A DNA stretch of 64,000 nt, taken from assembly GCA_942492115.1 (NCBI GenBank), contig CALODL010000013.1, positions 1 to 64,000 on the forward strand, given 5' to 3'. Shown one piece after another: positions 54,668-62,122 of the stretch (position 1 is its first letter; every line of letters starts with the position of its first letter). The notes under the pieces were generated by a model. It was not told the DNA's origin. It did not search any database and saw only the letters and a program-made list of their open reading frames with translations. A program made the translations under genes and the position numbers. The stretch is from CALODL01 sp942492115 (lineage in GTDB: Bacteria; Planctomycetota; Phycisphaerae; UBA1845; CAIVHJ01).

Positions 54668-55309
54668 TTAGTAGTGTAGTAGATCTGCGGCAGCGCGGTC
54701 AAACCAGGGGCGACACGGCCCAGAGGTGGACTGCATAGGACGAAGTGAATCCCGCCAGCCGGAAGACACCAGCAGGCATTGGCGAATGCAGCCCCGAGGT
54801 ATGGACGCTAAATGAGTGCCAACTCCAATTCTACTTCGTCGCGTATCTGTAAGCCGTTTGGCGCGAACTCGGGGAGTGTCTGTTTGTGTTCGAGGGCGCG
54901 CCCGGTCCCAGGCGCCCGGGTACACGGCGACCATGCGAAAGCCCATGCGCTGATAAAAGCCCAGCGCCTGCAGATTGGCATTGCTGGTGGTCAGCCAAAC
55001 GCGACGGGCGTCACGTCGTCGGGCAACATCGATGACCCGCAACACGAGCGAGGACCCGATCCCGGCCCCCTTCTCCGTTGAGTTCTGGGTCAACATCAAC
55101 ACCGAGTCGTCACGGTGCACGAACGTTACGAGACCCACGAGCTCGCCGTCCCGGCGAACGATGAAACCCTCGTGCTCGAACGGACGATAGACCTGATCCC
55201 GAATGCACACAATGGGACCCTGCCAGTTATCCTCGACAAAGGACCTGACCTCGGCACGGTTGGATTCGGTGAGGAGTTCGGACATCGCTTCATGCTGCTC
55301 GGACACCAT
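54668..55309 (-). CDS. GNAT-family N-acetyltransferase, C-terminus frameshifted
   Basis: The N-terminal 130 residues are a clear GNAT domain: VRSFVEDNWQGP, FIVRRDGELVGLVTF, acetyl-CoA-binding STEKGAGIGSSLVLRVIDVARRRDARRVWL, NLQALGFYQRMGFRM. As written it runs to 54668 with a basic, non-homologous tail. In the +1 frame the sequence continues RALEHKQTLPEFAPNG then LQIRDEVELELALI and stops at 54808, the usual end for this family. The break is at the GCGCGC tract 54896-54901; one extra GC restores DRARALEHKQTLPE. Substrate unknown. Start ATG 55309, or 55285. Confidence 0.8.
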   Translation of the reverse strand: MVSEQHEAMSELLTESNRAEVRSFVEDNWQGPIVCIRDQVYRPFEHEGFIVRRDGELVGLVTFVHRDDSVLMLTQNSTEKGAGIGSSLVLRVIDVARRRDARRVWLTTSNANLQALGFYQRMGFRMVAVYPGAWDRARPRTQTDTPRVRAKRLTDTRRSRIGVGTHLASIPRGCIRQCLLVSSGWRDSLRPMQSTSGPCRPWFDRAAADLLHY

Positions 55310-55456
55310 CGGGCTCACGCAGAATACACGCGGCAGTCTCCGATGGGGCCGAGCGATTATACGTTGGCATGAAGCCGCTGTCATCCAGGAAGCAGGCTTG
55401 CGCGGAACGGCTGCATCGCCCATGCAGCGCCGACTGCCGCGCGACTATCGAACGCA

Positions 55457-55609
55457 CTACATCCCGGTCGCGACCATCGCATCCGGTACGAGCGAGGCCA
55501 GCAGATCATCCAGGCCGGAGGTATCAACCGCAGTCGTCAGCGCCAGGTTGAGCACCTGGAGAATGACGGTGCTGAAGAAGAAGAACAACAGGTCAAACAA
55601 GATCGTCAT
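55457..55609 (-). CDS. 50-residue hydrophobic peptide
   Basis: ATG at 55607-55609 with GAGGG six bases upstream and a stop at 55457-55459. The protein starts MTILFDLLFFFFSTVILQVL, a single hydrophobic helix with four consecutive Phe, and ends with a polar tail containing SGLDDLLASLVPDAM. Codon choice (ctg, gtc, gcg) matches neighbouring genes. It sits alone between the acetyltransferase and the beta-barrel gene. No family is recognised; it could be a membrane micropeptide or toxin-like. Confidence 0.55.
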   Translation of the reverse strand: MTILFDLLFFFFSTVILQVLNLALTTAVDTSGLDDLLASLVPDAMVATGM

Positions 55610-55734
55610 TGGAATCCCTCACTGCAGGCTGCGCGCCCCCGTAGAGGCATTGTGTGCTGCCAGGCCCCCGAGCGTAAAGGGGAGCCCCGGAATTATTTCG
55701 GCAATCTCCACTCGAAAAACGCGTTCCGAAGGGC

Positions 55735-56670
55735 TCAGATTCGCCAGGACACACCGATTCCCGCGAACAAGTCATCGGCCTGCTCATTGAGCCCGAAGCC
55801 AGCCAACAGGTCGAATTGAAGATTGTCCGTCAGCAGGAAGGTCATGCCCCCGTTCATGAAATGGGCGCAGTCCTCGTGCTGAATATCTGGATAAAAACCA
55901 AAATACTCCCAGTAAATGCCGATGTCGTCGGTCAATGCCAACCCCAGGGCCAGGGACGCCGACGTCTGGAGAAACCGGTCGCGATCCGCGTCGATGGTCG
56001 ACACGAAGTTCACGTTGCCGCTGACGCTGAACGCGTCTGTCACGTCATAGGCCCACAGCAAGCCAACGCCGACCTCGACATCGTCGAGCGTGGTGTCCTG
56101 GCTGCCGGTGGGAATCGACACTTCGGCGAGAATGGCACCATCAGGCACCCAGCCATCGCGTTCGAGAATCTCGAGTTTGAACCCGACAGACATGTCGTTG
56201 GCTCCGTGGGTCCAGGATTGTTCGTGATCCGGCAGGAGGATCGAACGTTGTTGACCGACAAGATCGTCGCTCCACGAGTACCCGGCCCAGAACAGACGCA
56301 GTTCAAAATGTTCGACCAGCCCGATCCGGACGAGCAGCTCGGGAAACACGTGCGTCTCCGAACGATCAGTCCCGTCACGATTGTACGTGAATGTATAACC
56401 CAGCTCGAACTGTGCATGCCCCGCCAACACGGTCTCTGCACTTTCGGTGAAATCAGGCCGGTCGGTGACCAATGGTTCTGTCAACGGTGCTGGATTCAAC
56501 AATCCATACGGCCCGTCCATCGGGGCCGGGTCCGCAGGTGGCATGTCGTTCGACGACGGAATCACTCGTGTCCGTTCACCGGACGGCTCTGCCGTCAGCG
56601 AGAAGGGCCGTCCGGCTCTTGCATGTTCAACGAGCAGGCACATACACAGCACAACGGAGAATCGACTCAT
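55735..56670 (-). CDS. Outer-membrane beta-barrel (MetA-type transporter) protein
   Basis: 311 residues. Signal peptide (FSVVLCMCLLVEHARAG), a short Pro-rich spacer, then LVTDRPDFTESAETVLAGHAQFELGY, the start of the phenol-degradation MetA-like/transporter barrel family, and alternating beta strands to the end (LFAGIGVSWRI, with terminal aromatic strand). Probably a surface channel. The upstream 80 bases are strongly AT-rich, unlike the rest, and hold an inverted repeat CCTAT...ATAGG near 56731-56750. Next to the metal-transport locus, it may serve metal uptake, which is inference. Confidence 0.75.
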   Translation of the reverse strand: MSRFSVVLCMCLLVEHARAGRPFSLTAEPSGERTRVIPSSNDMPPADPAPMDGPYGLLNPAPLTEPLVTDRPDFTESAETVLAGHAQFELGYTFTYNRDGTDRSETHVFPELLVRIGLVEHFELRLFWAGYSWSDDLVGQQRSILLPDHEQSWTHGANDMSVGFKLEILERDGWVPDGAILAEVSIPTGSQDTTLDDVEVGVGLLWAYDVTDAFSVSGNVNFVSTIDADRDRFLQTSASLALGLALTDDIGIYWEYFGFYPDIQHEDCAHFMNGGMTFLLTDNLQFDLLAGFGLNEQADDLFAGIGVSWRI

Positions 56671-56845
56671 TGGCCGCTCCTACATAATAACACTCATACT
56701 ATTTTTATTATTCTGTACTCATAAGTGTAACCTATGGTACAAATAATAGGCGACCCGTCAAGAGGTAGACGACGGACCCCGATCAGGTGAGCCAGTGGAC
56801 GTGAACGGTGGGCGGTCAATGCAGATGGGCGCGGCGCGGGCTACA

Positions 56846-57286
56846 TCACGTGGACGTCCGGGCAATGAAGCGTTTCATGGCGTCAAGCGTCCGCGGGCTG
56901 ACATGGTGCTCGATGCCCTCGGAGTCGACAGAGGCGATGACCTCGGGCACCCCCAGAGCGAGGAGGAAATCGAGAACGATCTCATGACGTTTGCGGGAGT
57001 GGTTGGCCAGTTTCTGTCCGTCTGTGGTCAGAAAGATCGAACGATAGGGCTCGGACGTCACCAACCCCTCGGCTTTCAGCCGGCGAATCGTCTTGGTCAC
57101 GGTGACGTGGGTGACCCCAAGCCGCGCGGCCAGATCGACCGCCCGAGCCTCGCCCTTCTCGCGAATCAAGGTATCGATCAGCTCGACGTAGTCCTCGGAC
57201 AGTTCCTGGGCATGGTCCTGACGTGTGCGCGCGTAACCGTTCGTCTGAGCAGGCTGCGCACGCGCTGATGTTTTTTTTCTTGGCAC
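56846..57286 (-). CDS. mntR: MntR/DtxR-family metal-dependent repressor
   Basis: 146 residues starting at GTG 57286 (GGAG seven bases upstream). The winged helix-turn-helix is clear: SEDYVELIDTLIREKGEARAVDLAARLGVTHVTVTKTIRRLKAEGLV, followed by the dimerisation domain with metal-ligand-like RKRHEIV and SVDSEGIEHHVS (E-x-x-E-H). Resembles E. coli-type MntR in length and in its basic N-terminal tail (PRKKTSARAQPAQ). Divergent from the metal ABC operon, so it probably represses it when Mn(II) or Fe(II) is sufficient. Confidence 0.88.
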   Translation of the reverse strand: MPRKKTSARAQPAQTNGYARTRQDHAQELSEDYVELIDTLIREKGEARAVDLAARLGVTHVTVTKTIRRLKAEGLVTSEPYRSIFLTTDGQKLANHSRKRHEIVLDFLLALGVPEVIASVDSEGIEHHVSPRTLDAMKRFIARTST

Positions 57287-57342
57287 CGCGGACTCCAAAC
57301 ATTGTTGCGGCCATCGAACCGGCCTCTGGTATTCAGATGTAG

Positions 57343-57373
57343 TATAGGCTAAATTGTTTGGCAAGACTATAAT
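57343..57373 (+). promoter_or_regulatory. Promoter/operator between mntR and the metal ABC operon
   Basis: A perfect -10 TATAAT (57368-57373) precedes the operon start at 57425. Overlapping it and the -35 region is an imperfect palindrome TATAG...CTATA (57343-57371) with an inner GCTAAA-TTG-TTTGGC (one mismatch). This is the expected position of a DtxR/MntR operator, though the sequence is not a consensus box. Confidence 0.5.
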
Positions 57374-57424
57374 TCGCTCGAGCCGCACCGCCCGCATGCG
57401 ACGGGCCGTGCAGGAGATGACACC

Positions 57425-58414
57425 ATGACCGCTTCCGTGCTCATGCACACTCTGATGACAGCAGCCCTGGCCTGCAGCGCTCTACCTGCGACGAGCGACG
57501 CCGAGCCGCGTGCAATCCCCTACAAGGTTACGACCACGATCGGAATGGTCGGAGATATCGTTCGCCAGGTGACCGGTGATCGTGCCACCGTTGTGAACAT
57601 CATTGGCGAAGGCGTCGATCCACACCTGTACAACGCCACGCGTGCAGACATTGGCAAGTTGCTCGAAGCCGACATCGTGTTCTACAGCGGCCTCATGCTC
57701 GAAGGCAAGATGGCCGATGCCCTGATTCGGGTTGCGCGCAAGCGTGCGGTCTATGCGGTCACTGAACTCATCGACCCCGCCCTCCTGCTCGAACCACCGG
57801 AATTCGCGGGGCACCCGGATCCACACCTGTGGATGGATGTGCGTTTGTGGAGGACCTGTACGGAAATGGTCAGTTCCACACTCAGCGCATTCGATCCTGA
57901 CGGAGCAAGCATCTACAAGGCCAATTGTGCGCGCTACATTGCTGAACTCGACGAACTCGACAGCTATGTTCGAAAGGTCATCGGCTCGATCCCCGAGAGC
58001 CGACGCGTATTGGTCACAGCGCATGACGCATTCAACTATATGGCCAAGTCCTATGGTCTTGAAGTCATCGGCATCCAGGGAATCAGCACGGAGTCGGAGG
58101 CCGGCGTCGATGACATCAACCGCATCGTCGACCTTCTGGTCAGACGCCGGATTGAAGCCGTCTTCGTCGAAACGTCGGTCTCCGACAAGAACATGCGGGC
58201 GCTGATCGAGGGTGCCGCATCCCATGGCCACACCGTCAAGATCGGCGGCGCATTGTTCTCCGATGCCATGGGCGCGCCGGGGACGTATGAGGGCACATAT
58301 ATTGGAATGATCGACCACAATGCCACGACCATTGCGCGAGCCCTGGGCGGTGACGCACCGGAACGTGGACTACGTGGCCGGCTCGCAATTCAAACAAAGC
58401 ACATGACGCCATGA
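57425..58414 (+). CDS. mntA: Metal ABC transporter substrate-binding protein (TroA/YtgA-like)
   Basis: 329 residues with an N-terminal signal peptide (MTAALACSALPATSDAEP). Cluster A-I fold with ligand-bearing segments GVDPHLYNATRAD, GHPDPHLWMDV, VTAHDAFNYMAKSYGLE and GGALFSDAMGAPG: three His and an Asp, the TroA-type set, rather than the Glu-containing PsaA set. FVETSVSDKNMRALIEGA is also typical. Binds Mn, Zn or Fe in the periplasm. The stop overlaps the next gene (ATGA). Confidence 0.9.
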   Translation: MTASVLMHTLMTAALACSALPATSDAEPRAIPYKVTTTIGMVGDIVRQVTGDRATVVNIIGEGVDPHLYNATRADIGKLLEADIVFYSGLMLEGKMADALIRVARKRAVYAVTELIDPALLLEPPEFAGHPDPHLWMDVRLWRTCTEMVSSTLSAFDPDGASIYKANCARYIAELDELDSYVRKVIGSIPESRRVLVTAHDAFNYMAKSYGLEVIGIQGISTESEAGVDDINRIVDLLVRRRIEAVFVETSVSDKNMRALIEGAASHGHTVKIGGALFSDAMGAPGTYEGTYIGMIDHNATTIARALGGDAPERGLRGRLAIQTKHMTP

Positions 58415-59247
58415 TCAATCCGCCCGATCCCGCCACGGCGGCCCCGCCACCTTCCACCGTTCCCCGCGCGGTCGAGGACCACGATGCTGCGGCCCCGTTG
58501 TCGATCCATGACATGACTGTCGCATACGACCGCAAACCGGTGCTGTGGGACATAGACTATGCGGCTCCGGAAGGCCAGCTGATCGGCATTGCCGGACCCA
58601 ACGGCGCCGGCAAGAGTACGCTCATCAAGGCCAGCCTCGATCTGGTCCCCAAGGCATCGGGCAGCGTGATGTTTTACGGCCAACCGTTTCGTCATCAGCG
58701 GCGGCTCGTCGGTTATGTCCCCCAACGCGAGAGCGTCGACTGGGATTTCCCTGCCAGTGCACTCGACGTGGTCATCATGGGCCGCTACGGCCGCATCCCG
58801 TGGTGCATGCCGCCGCGGCGCCGCGACAAGGAAGCTGCTCTGCACTGTCTCGAGCAAGTCGATATGGCGGACTATGCGCACCGCCAGATCAGTCGTCTGT
58901 CCGGTGGACAGCAGCAACGGGTGTTCCTCGCCAGGGCCCTTGCCCAGGAGGCGCAATTGTATTTCATGGACGAACCGTTCGCCGGGGTGGACGCGGCCAC
59001 CGAGTCGGCAATCGTGACCCTTCTTCGTGAGCTCAAGAACGCCGGCAAGACCGTCATGGTCGTCCACCATGACCTGCATACGATGGCGCAGTACTTCGAT
59101 CACGTACTGCTGCTGAACATGCACATCGTCGCTGCCGGGCCGATGGATGAAACGTTCACCTCTGAAAATCTGCAGAAGACCTACGGCGGCCGCTTGACGC
59201 TTCTCGATCGCGCCGGGGAAGCGATGGCCAGGGGTCGTAGACGATGA
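58411..59247 (+). CDS. mntB: Metal ABC transporter ATPase
   Basis: 278 residues. Walker A GIAGPNGAGKSTLIKA, Q-loop GYVPQRESVDWDFPASALDVVIMGRYG (a metal-transporter hallmark), signature LSGGQQQRVFLARALAQ, Walker B LYFMDEPFAGVD, H-loop VVHHDLHT. About 30 extra N-terminal residues, Pro-rich. Overlaps the genes on both sides by four bases. Confidence 0.93.
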   Translation: MINPPDPATAAPPPSTVPRAVEDHDAAAPLSIHDMTVAYDRKPVLWDIDYAAPEGQLIGIAGPNGAGKSTLIKASLDLVPKASGSVMFYGQPFRHQRRLVGYVPQRESVDWDFPASALDVVIMGRYGRIPWCMPPRRRDKEAALHCLEQVDMADYAHRQISRLSGGQQQRVFLARALAQEAQLYFMDEPFAGVDAATESAIVTLLRELKNAGKTVMVVHHDLHTMAQYFDHVLLLNMHIVAAGPMDETFTSENLQKTYGGRLTLLDRAGEAMARGRRR

Positions 59248-60554
59248 CAGACGACGGCATGAGTTGGGCTGAGTTGTGGCACATCGTCATGCTGCGCGAT
59301 TACAACACGCGCATCGTCGTCATTGGCACAAGCCTGCTCGGCCTGGCCGCCGGCGTGATTGGCACCTTCGCCTACCTGCGCAAGCGGGCCCTGATGGGTG
59401 ACGCGCTCAGCCACGCGACCTTGCCCGGGATCGCCATTGCGTTCCTGCTGACCGGGGCCAAGAGTACGCCGGTCCTGCTCTGCGGCGCCGTCATGAGCGG
59501 CATCCTGGGCGTTGTCACCGTTCTGGGACTGCGTCAGTACACGCGCCTCAAGGAGGACGCGGCCATCGGCATCGTCCTCAGTGTGTTCTTCGGTATCGGG
59601 GTTGTCCTCCTCAGCGTCATTCAACAAATGAACACCGGCAACCAGGCGGGTATCAATACCTTCATCTACGGCAAGGCTGCCGCGATGTTGCAGCGCGACG
59701 CGACCATGATTGCCGCCACTGCGGCGCTGGTCATAACCAGTGCACTCATGCTGTTCAAGGAATTCCGACTGGTGTGCTTCGACCAGGCCTTCGCGGCGAG
59801 CCGCGGCTACCCGGTCATGTTGATCGACACGGTCATGATGGGTCTCGTCGTTGCGACGACTGTCATCGGACTGCAGGCCGTCGGCCTCATTCTGATCATC
59901 GCGATGTTGATCATTCCACCGGCAGCAGCGCGGTTCTGGACCGAACGCCTGCCCGTCATGCTGGTGCTTTCGGGGCTGCTCGGCGGGTTGGCGGGATGGC
60001 TGGGATCTTCCATCAGCGCCTCAGCGCCCCACTTGCCGACGGGCGCGATCATCGTGTTGTGTGCCGGTGCGATGTTCACGATCAGTATGTTGTGCGCGCC
60101 GCAGCGGGGTCTGGTCGCCAGCATCGTACGGCGCTGGACGTTGCGGCGTAGGGTGGCGTACCAGCACCTGCTGCGGGCCATGGCCGAATTCGAAGAGCGC
60201 CGAGGCCTCTCTGCCGCGATCACTCTCGAGGACCTTCGGACCAAACGCAGCTGGACACGCGGAGAGGTCGAGCAGTTGGCCCGCCGGGCCATCCGCCGGG
60301 GAACGCTCGAACGCCATGCCGACGCCCTGCACCTGACCGCCGATGGGCGCGTCCACGCCCGCCGCATGCTGCGAAACCATCGACTGTGGGAGATGTATCT
60401 CATCCATTACGCCGACATTGCACCGTCACACGTCGATCGTGATGCGGACGAAGTCGAACACGTTCTGCCCGAGGGCATCATCGCTGAACTGCAGGCCGCC
60501 CTGCAGGCCGAAACCATTCCGCCTTCACCCCATCGCGAGGATCCCGTGTCGTGA
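59244..60554 (+). CDS. mntC: Metal ABC permease with C-terminal DtxR/MntR-like domain (YtgCR-like)
   Basis: 436 residues. Residues 1 to about 290 are an ABC-3 permease: RKRALMGDALSHATLPGIAIAFLL, EDAAIGIVLSVFFGIGVVL, CFDQAFAASRGYPV, LQAVGLILIIAMLIIPPAAARFW. From about residue 300 comes a winged helix (RAMAEFEERRGLSAAITLED then LARRAIRRGTLERHADALHLTADGR) and the dimerisation region with His379/Glu383 (NHRLWEMYL), His396, Asp402, Glu405 and His406 (DADEVEHVLP), matching metal-ligand positions of MntR/DtxR. Chlamydia YtgC-YtgR has this architecture, and there the repressor half is released. Overlaps neighbours by four bases. Confidence 0.92.
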   Translation: MTDDGMSWAELWHIVMLRDYNTRIVVIGTSLLGLAAGVIGTFAYLRKRALMGDALSHATLPGIAIAFLLTGAKSTPVLLCGAVMSGILGVVTVLGLRQYTRLKEDAAIGIVLSVFFGIGVVLLSVIQQMNTGNQAGINTFIYGKAAAMLQRDATMIAATAALVITSALMLFKEFRLVCFDQAFAASRGYPVMLIDTVMMGLVVATTVIGLQAVGLILIIAMLIIPPAAARFWTERLPVMLVLSGLLGGLAGWLGSSISASAPHLPTGAIIVLCAGAMFTISMLCAPQRGLVASIVRRWTLRRRVAYQHLLRAMAEFEERRGLSAAITLEDLRTKRSWTRGEVEQLARRAIRRGTLERHADALHLTADGRVHARRMLRNHRLWEMYLIHYADIAPSHVDRDADEVEHVLPEGIIAELQAALQAETIPPSPHREDPVS

Positions 60555-61897
60555 GCTGGAACCCTGCTGTCGACAACTGGATCGTTCTGGCCGCTGCCCT
60601 GTCAGCCGGATCGTGCGCGCTGCTGGGTAATTTTCTCCTGCTGCGGCGAATGAGCCTCATGGGCGATGCGATTTCGCATGCGGTGTTGCCCGGAATCGCG
60701 GCCGCGTTCATCCTCACCGGAAGCCGATCGTCATGGCCCATGCTCCTCGGTGCGGTCATTGCGGGCATGTTGACGGCCCTGCTGACAGAAACGATCCGCC
60801 GCTATGGCCGCGTCGAACACGGTGCAGCCATGGGCGTGGTCTTCAGCGTTCTGTTCGCCCTGGGCCTGGTGCTGATCCGGCGCGTAGCCGACCACGTCGA
60901 TCTCGATCCCAGTTGTGTCCTGTACGGCAACATCAATGCCATCGGGCTCGACGCGATGCTCGACGACGGAATCCCGCGCGGCGTCGTCAACCCGGCGATC
61001 GTCTTCGTGTTGAACCTCATCTTCGTCGGATTGTTCTACAAAGAGCTCAAGATCTGCGCATTCGATCCGCAGTTGGCCAGCGCGCAAGGCATTCATGCAG
61101 GTGTCATGCATTATGTTCTGATGATCATGGTCGCAATGACCACCGTGGCGAACTTCGAGGTGACGGGCTCCGTGCTGGTCATCGCCATGCTCATCGTGCC
61201 GCCGGCCACCGCGTACATGCTGACTGATCGACTGGGCATCATGATCATGCTCAGCGTGAGCGTTGCAATGATCGCCGGCGCAGGCGGTCATGTCCTGGCC
61301 TATCTCGGCCCCGCGTGGATCGGCATGGGCGATGTGTCAGTCGAGACCGCGGGCATGATGACTGCGATTGCGGGCACACTCTTCGCTGTCGCCGTCATCC
61401 TTGGACCACGGCACGGTCTTCTCAGTCAGGCAGTCACGCGGTGGCGCTTGCGCATCAGCATCGTGCGCGAAGACATTCTCGGCATGCTGTATCGCTGGGA
61501 CGAAGTCCGTGGCGAACGGGGCGCCATGCCGCGGCGGCACATCGTTGAAGCAATGGGAGGAGGCTGGCTGTCCCGCGCGGCGCTGTGGGCACTGGTGCTC
61601 CGCAAACATGTCCATACGACATCCTGCAGCACGGGTGGACCGGGCCCCGGTCTCGAACTGACCGCAACAGGCCTGTCCACCGCCATGCATCTGGTCCGGT
61701 CCCATCGCCTGTGGGAGTCGTATCTGGCACAACATTTCACTTTGCCCGACGATCACCTGCACGACCCGGCCGAACGGGTTGAACACTTCCTCAGCAGCGC
61801 AATGCACGATGAGTTGGACTCCGAACTCGGCGGCATCACGATGGACCCCCACGGTAAGACCATCCCACCGGCGGAGGGCTCCGACACAGAATCGTGA
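60551..61897 (+). CDS. mntD: Second metal ABC permease with C-terminal DtxR/MntR-like domain
   Basis: 448 residues, starts at GTG in a GTGA overlap. Permease part (about 1-285): LLRRMSLMGDAISHAVLPGIAAAF, HGAAMGVVFSVLFALGLVLIRR, CAFDPQLASAQGIHAG, EVTGSVLVIAMLIVPPATAYML. From about residue 300 a complete DtxR layout: EDILGMLYRWDEVRGERGAM, a divergent helix-turn-helix, a wing (GLELTATGL), then SHRLWESYL (His385, Glu389), His402, and Glu408-x-x-Glu411-His412 (AERVEHFL), exactly the MntR E-x-x-E-H spacing, and the tail MDPHGKTIPP typical of the family. A loop with Cys and Gly/Pro interrupts the wing. Chlamydial YtgD is not known to carry this domain. Confidence 0.92.
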   Translation: MSWNPAVDNWIVLAAALSAGSCALLGNFLLLRRMSLMGDAISHAVLPGIAAAFILTGSRSSWPMLLGAVIAGMLTALLTETIRRYGRVEHGAAMGVVFSVLFALGLVLIRRVADHVDLDPSCVLYGNINAIGLDAMLDDGIPRGVVNPAIVFVLNLIFVGLFYKELKICAFDPQLASAQGIHAGVMHYVLMIMVAMTTVANFEVTGSVLVIAMLIVPPATAYMLTDRLGIMIMLSVSVAMIAGAGGHVLAYLGPAWIGMGDVSVETAGMMTAIAGTLFAVAVILGPRHGLLSQAVTRWRLRISIVREDILGMLYRWDEVRGERGAMPRRHIVEAMGGGWLSRAALWALVLRKHVHTTSCSTGGPGPGLELTATGLSTAMHLVRSHRLWESYLAQHFTLPDDHLHDPAERVEHFLSSAMHDELDSELGGITMDPHGKTIPPAEGSDTES

Positions 61898-62053
61898 TGC
61901 GAAATGACTGCACTGGTCTGTGCGCTGCTGAAGTGGGGCCGTGCAACGCATGCACAAGGGCCTCATTTGCGCGAGTCCGCAGCCAAGCCCCGGACCCGTA
62001 CGAGGCCCCCTTCTGCATGGGCCGGGATCCGACCTGCAGAGCCTACCATCCAG

Positions 62054-62081
62054 TTGACGTAAGTCTCACGGTCTGTATGCT
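62054..62081 (+). promoter_or_regulatory. Promoter of aceE
   Basis: TTGACG, 16-base spacer, TATGCT, about 40 bases before the aceE start at 62123. The gap 61898-62122 after the metal operon holds nothing else I can support. Confidence 0.6.
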
Positions 62082-62122
62082 TTGGGCTCTTCCTGGCCGA
62101 GATCAATCTTGAGGAATGTAAG

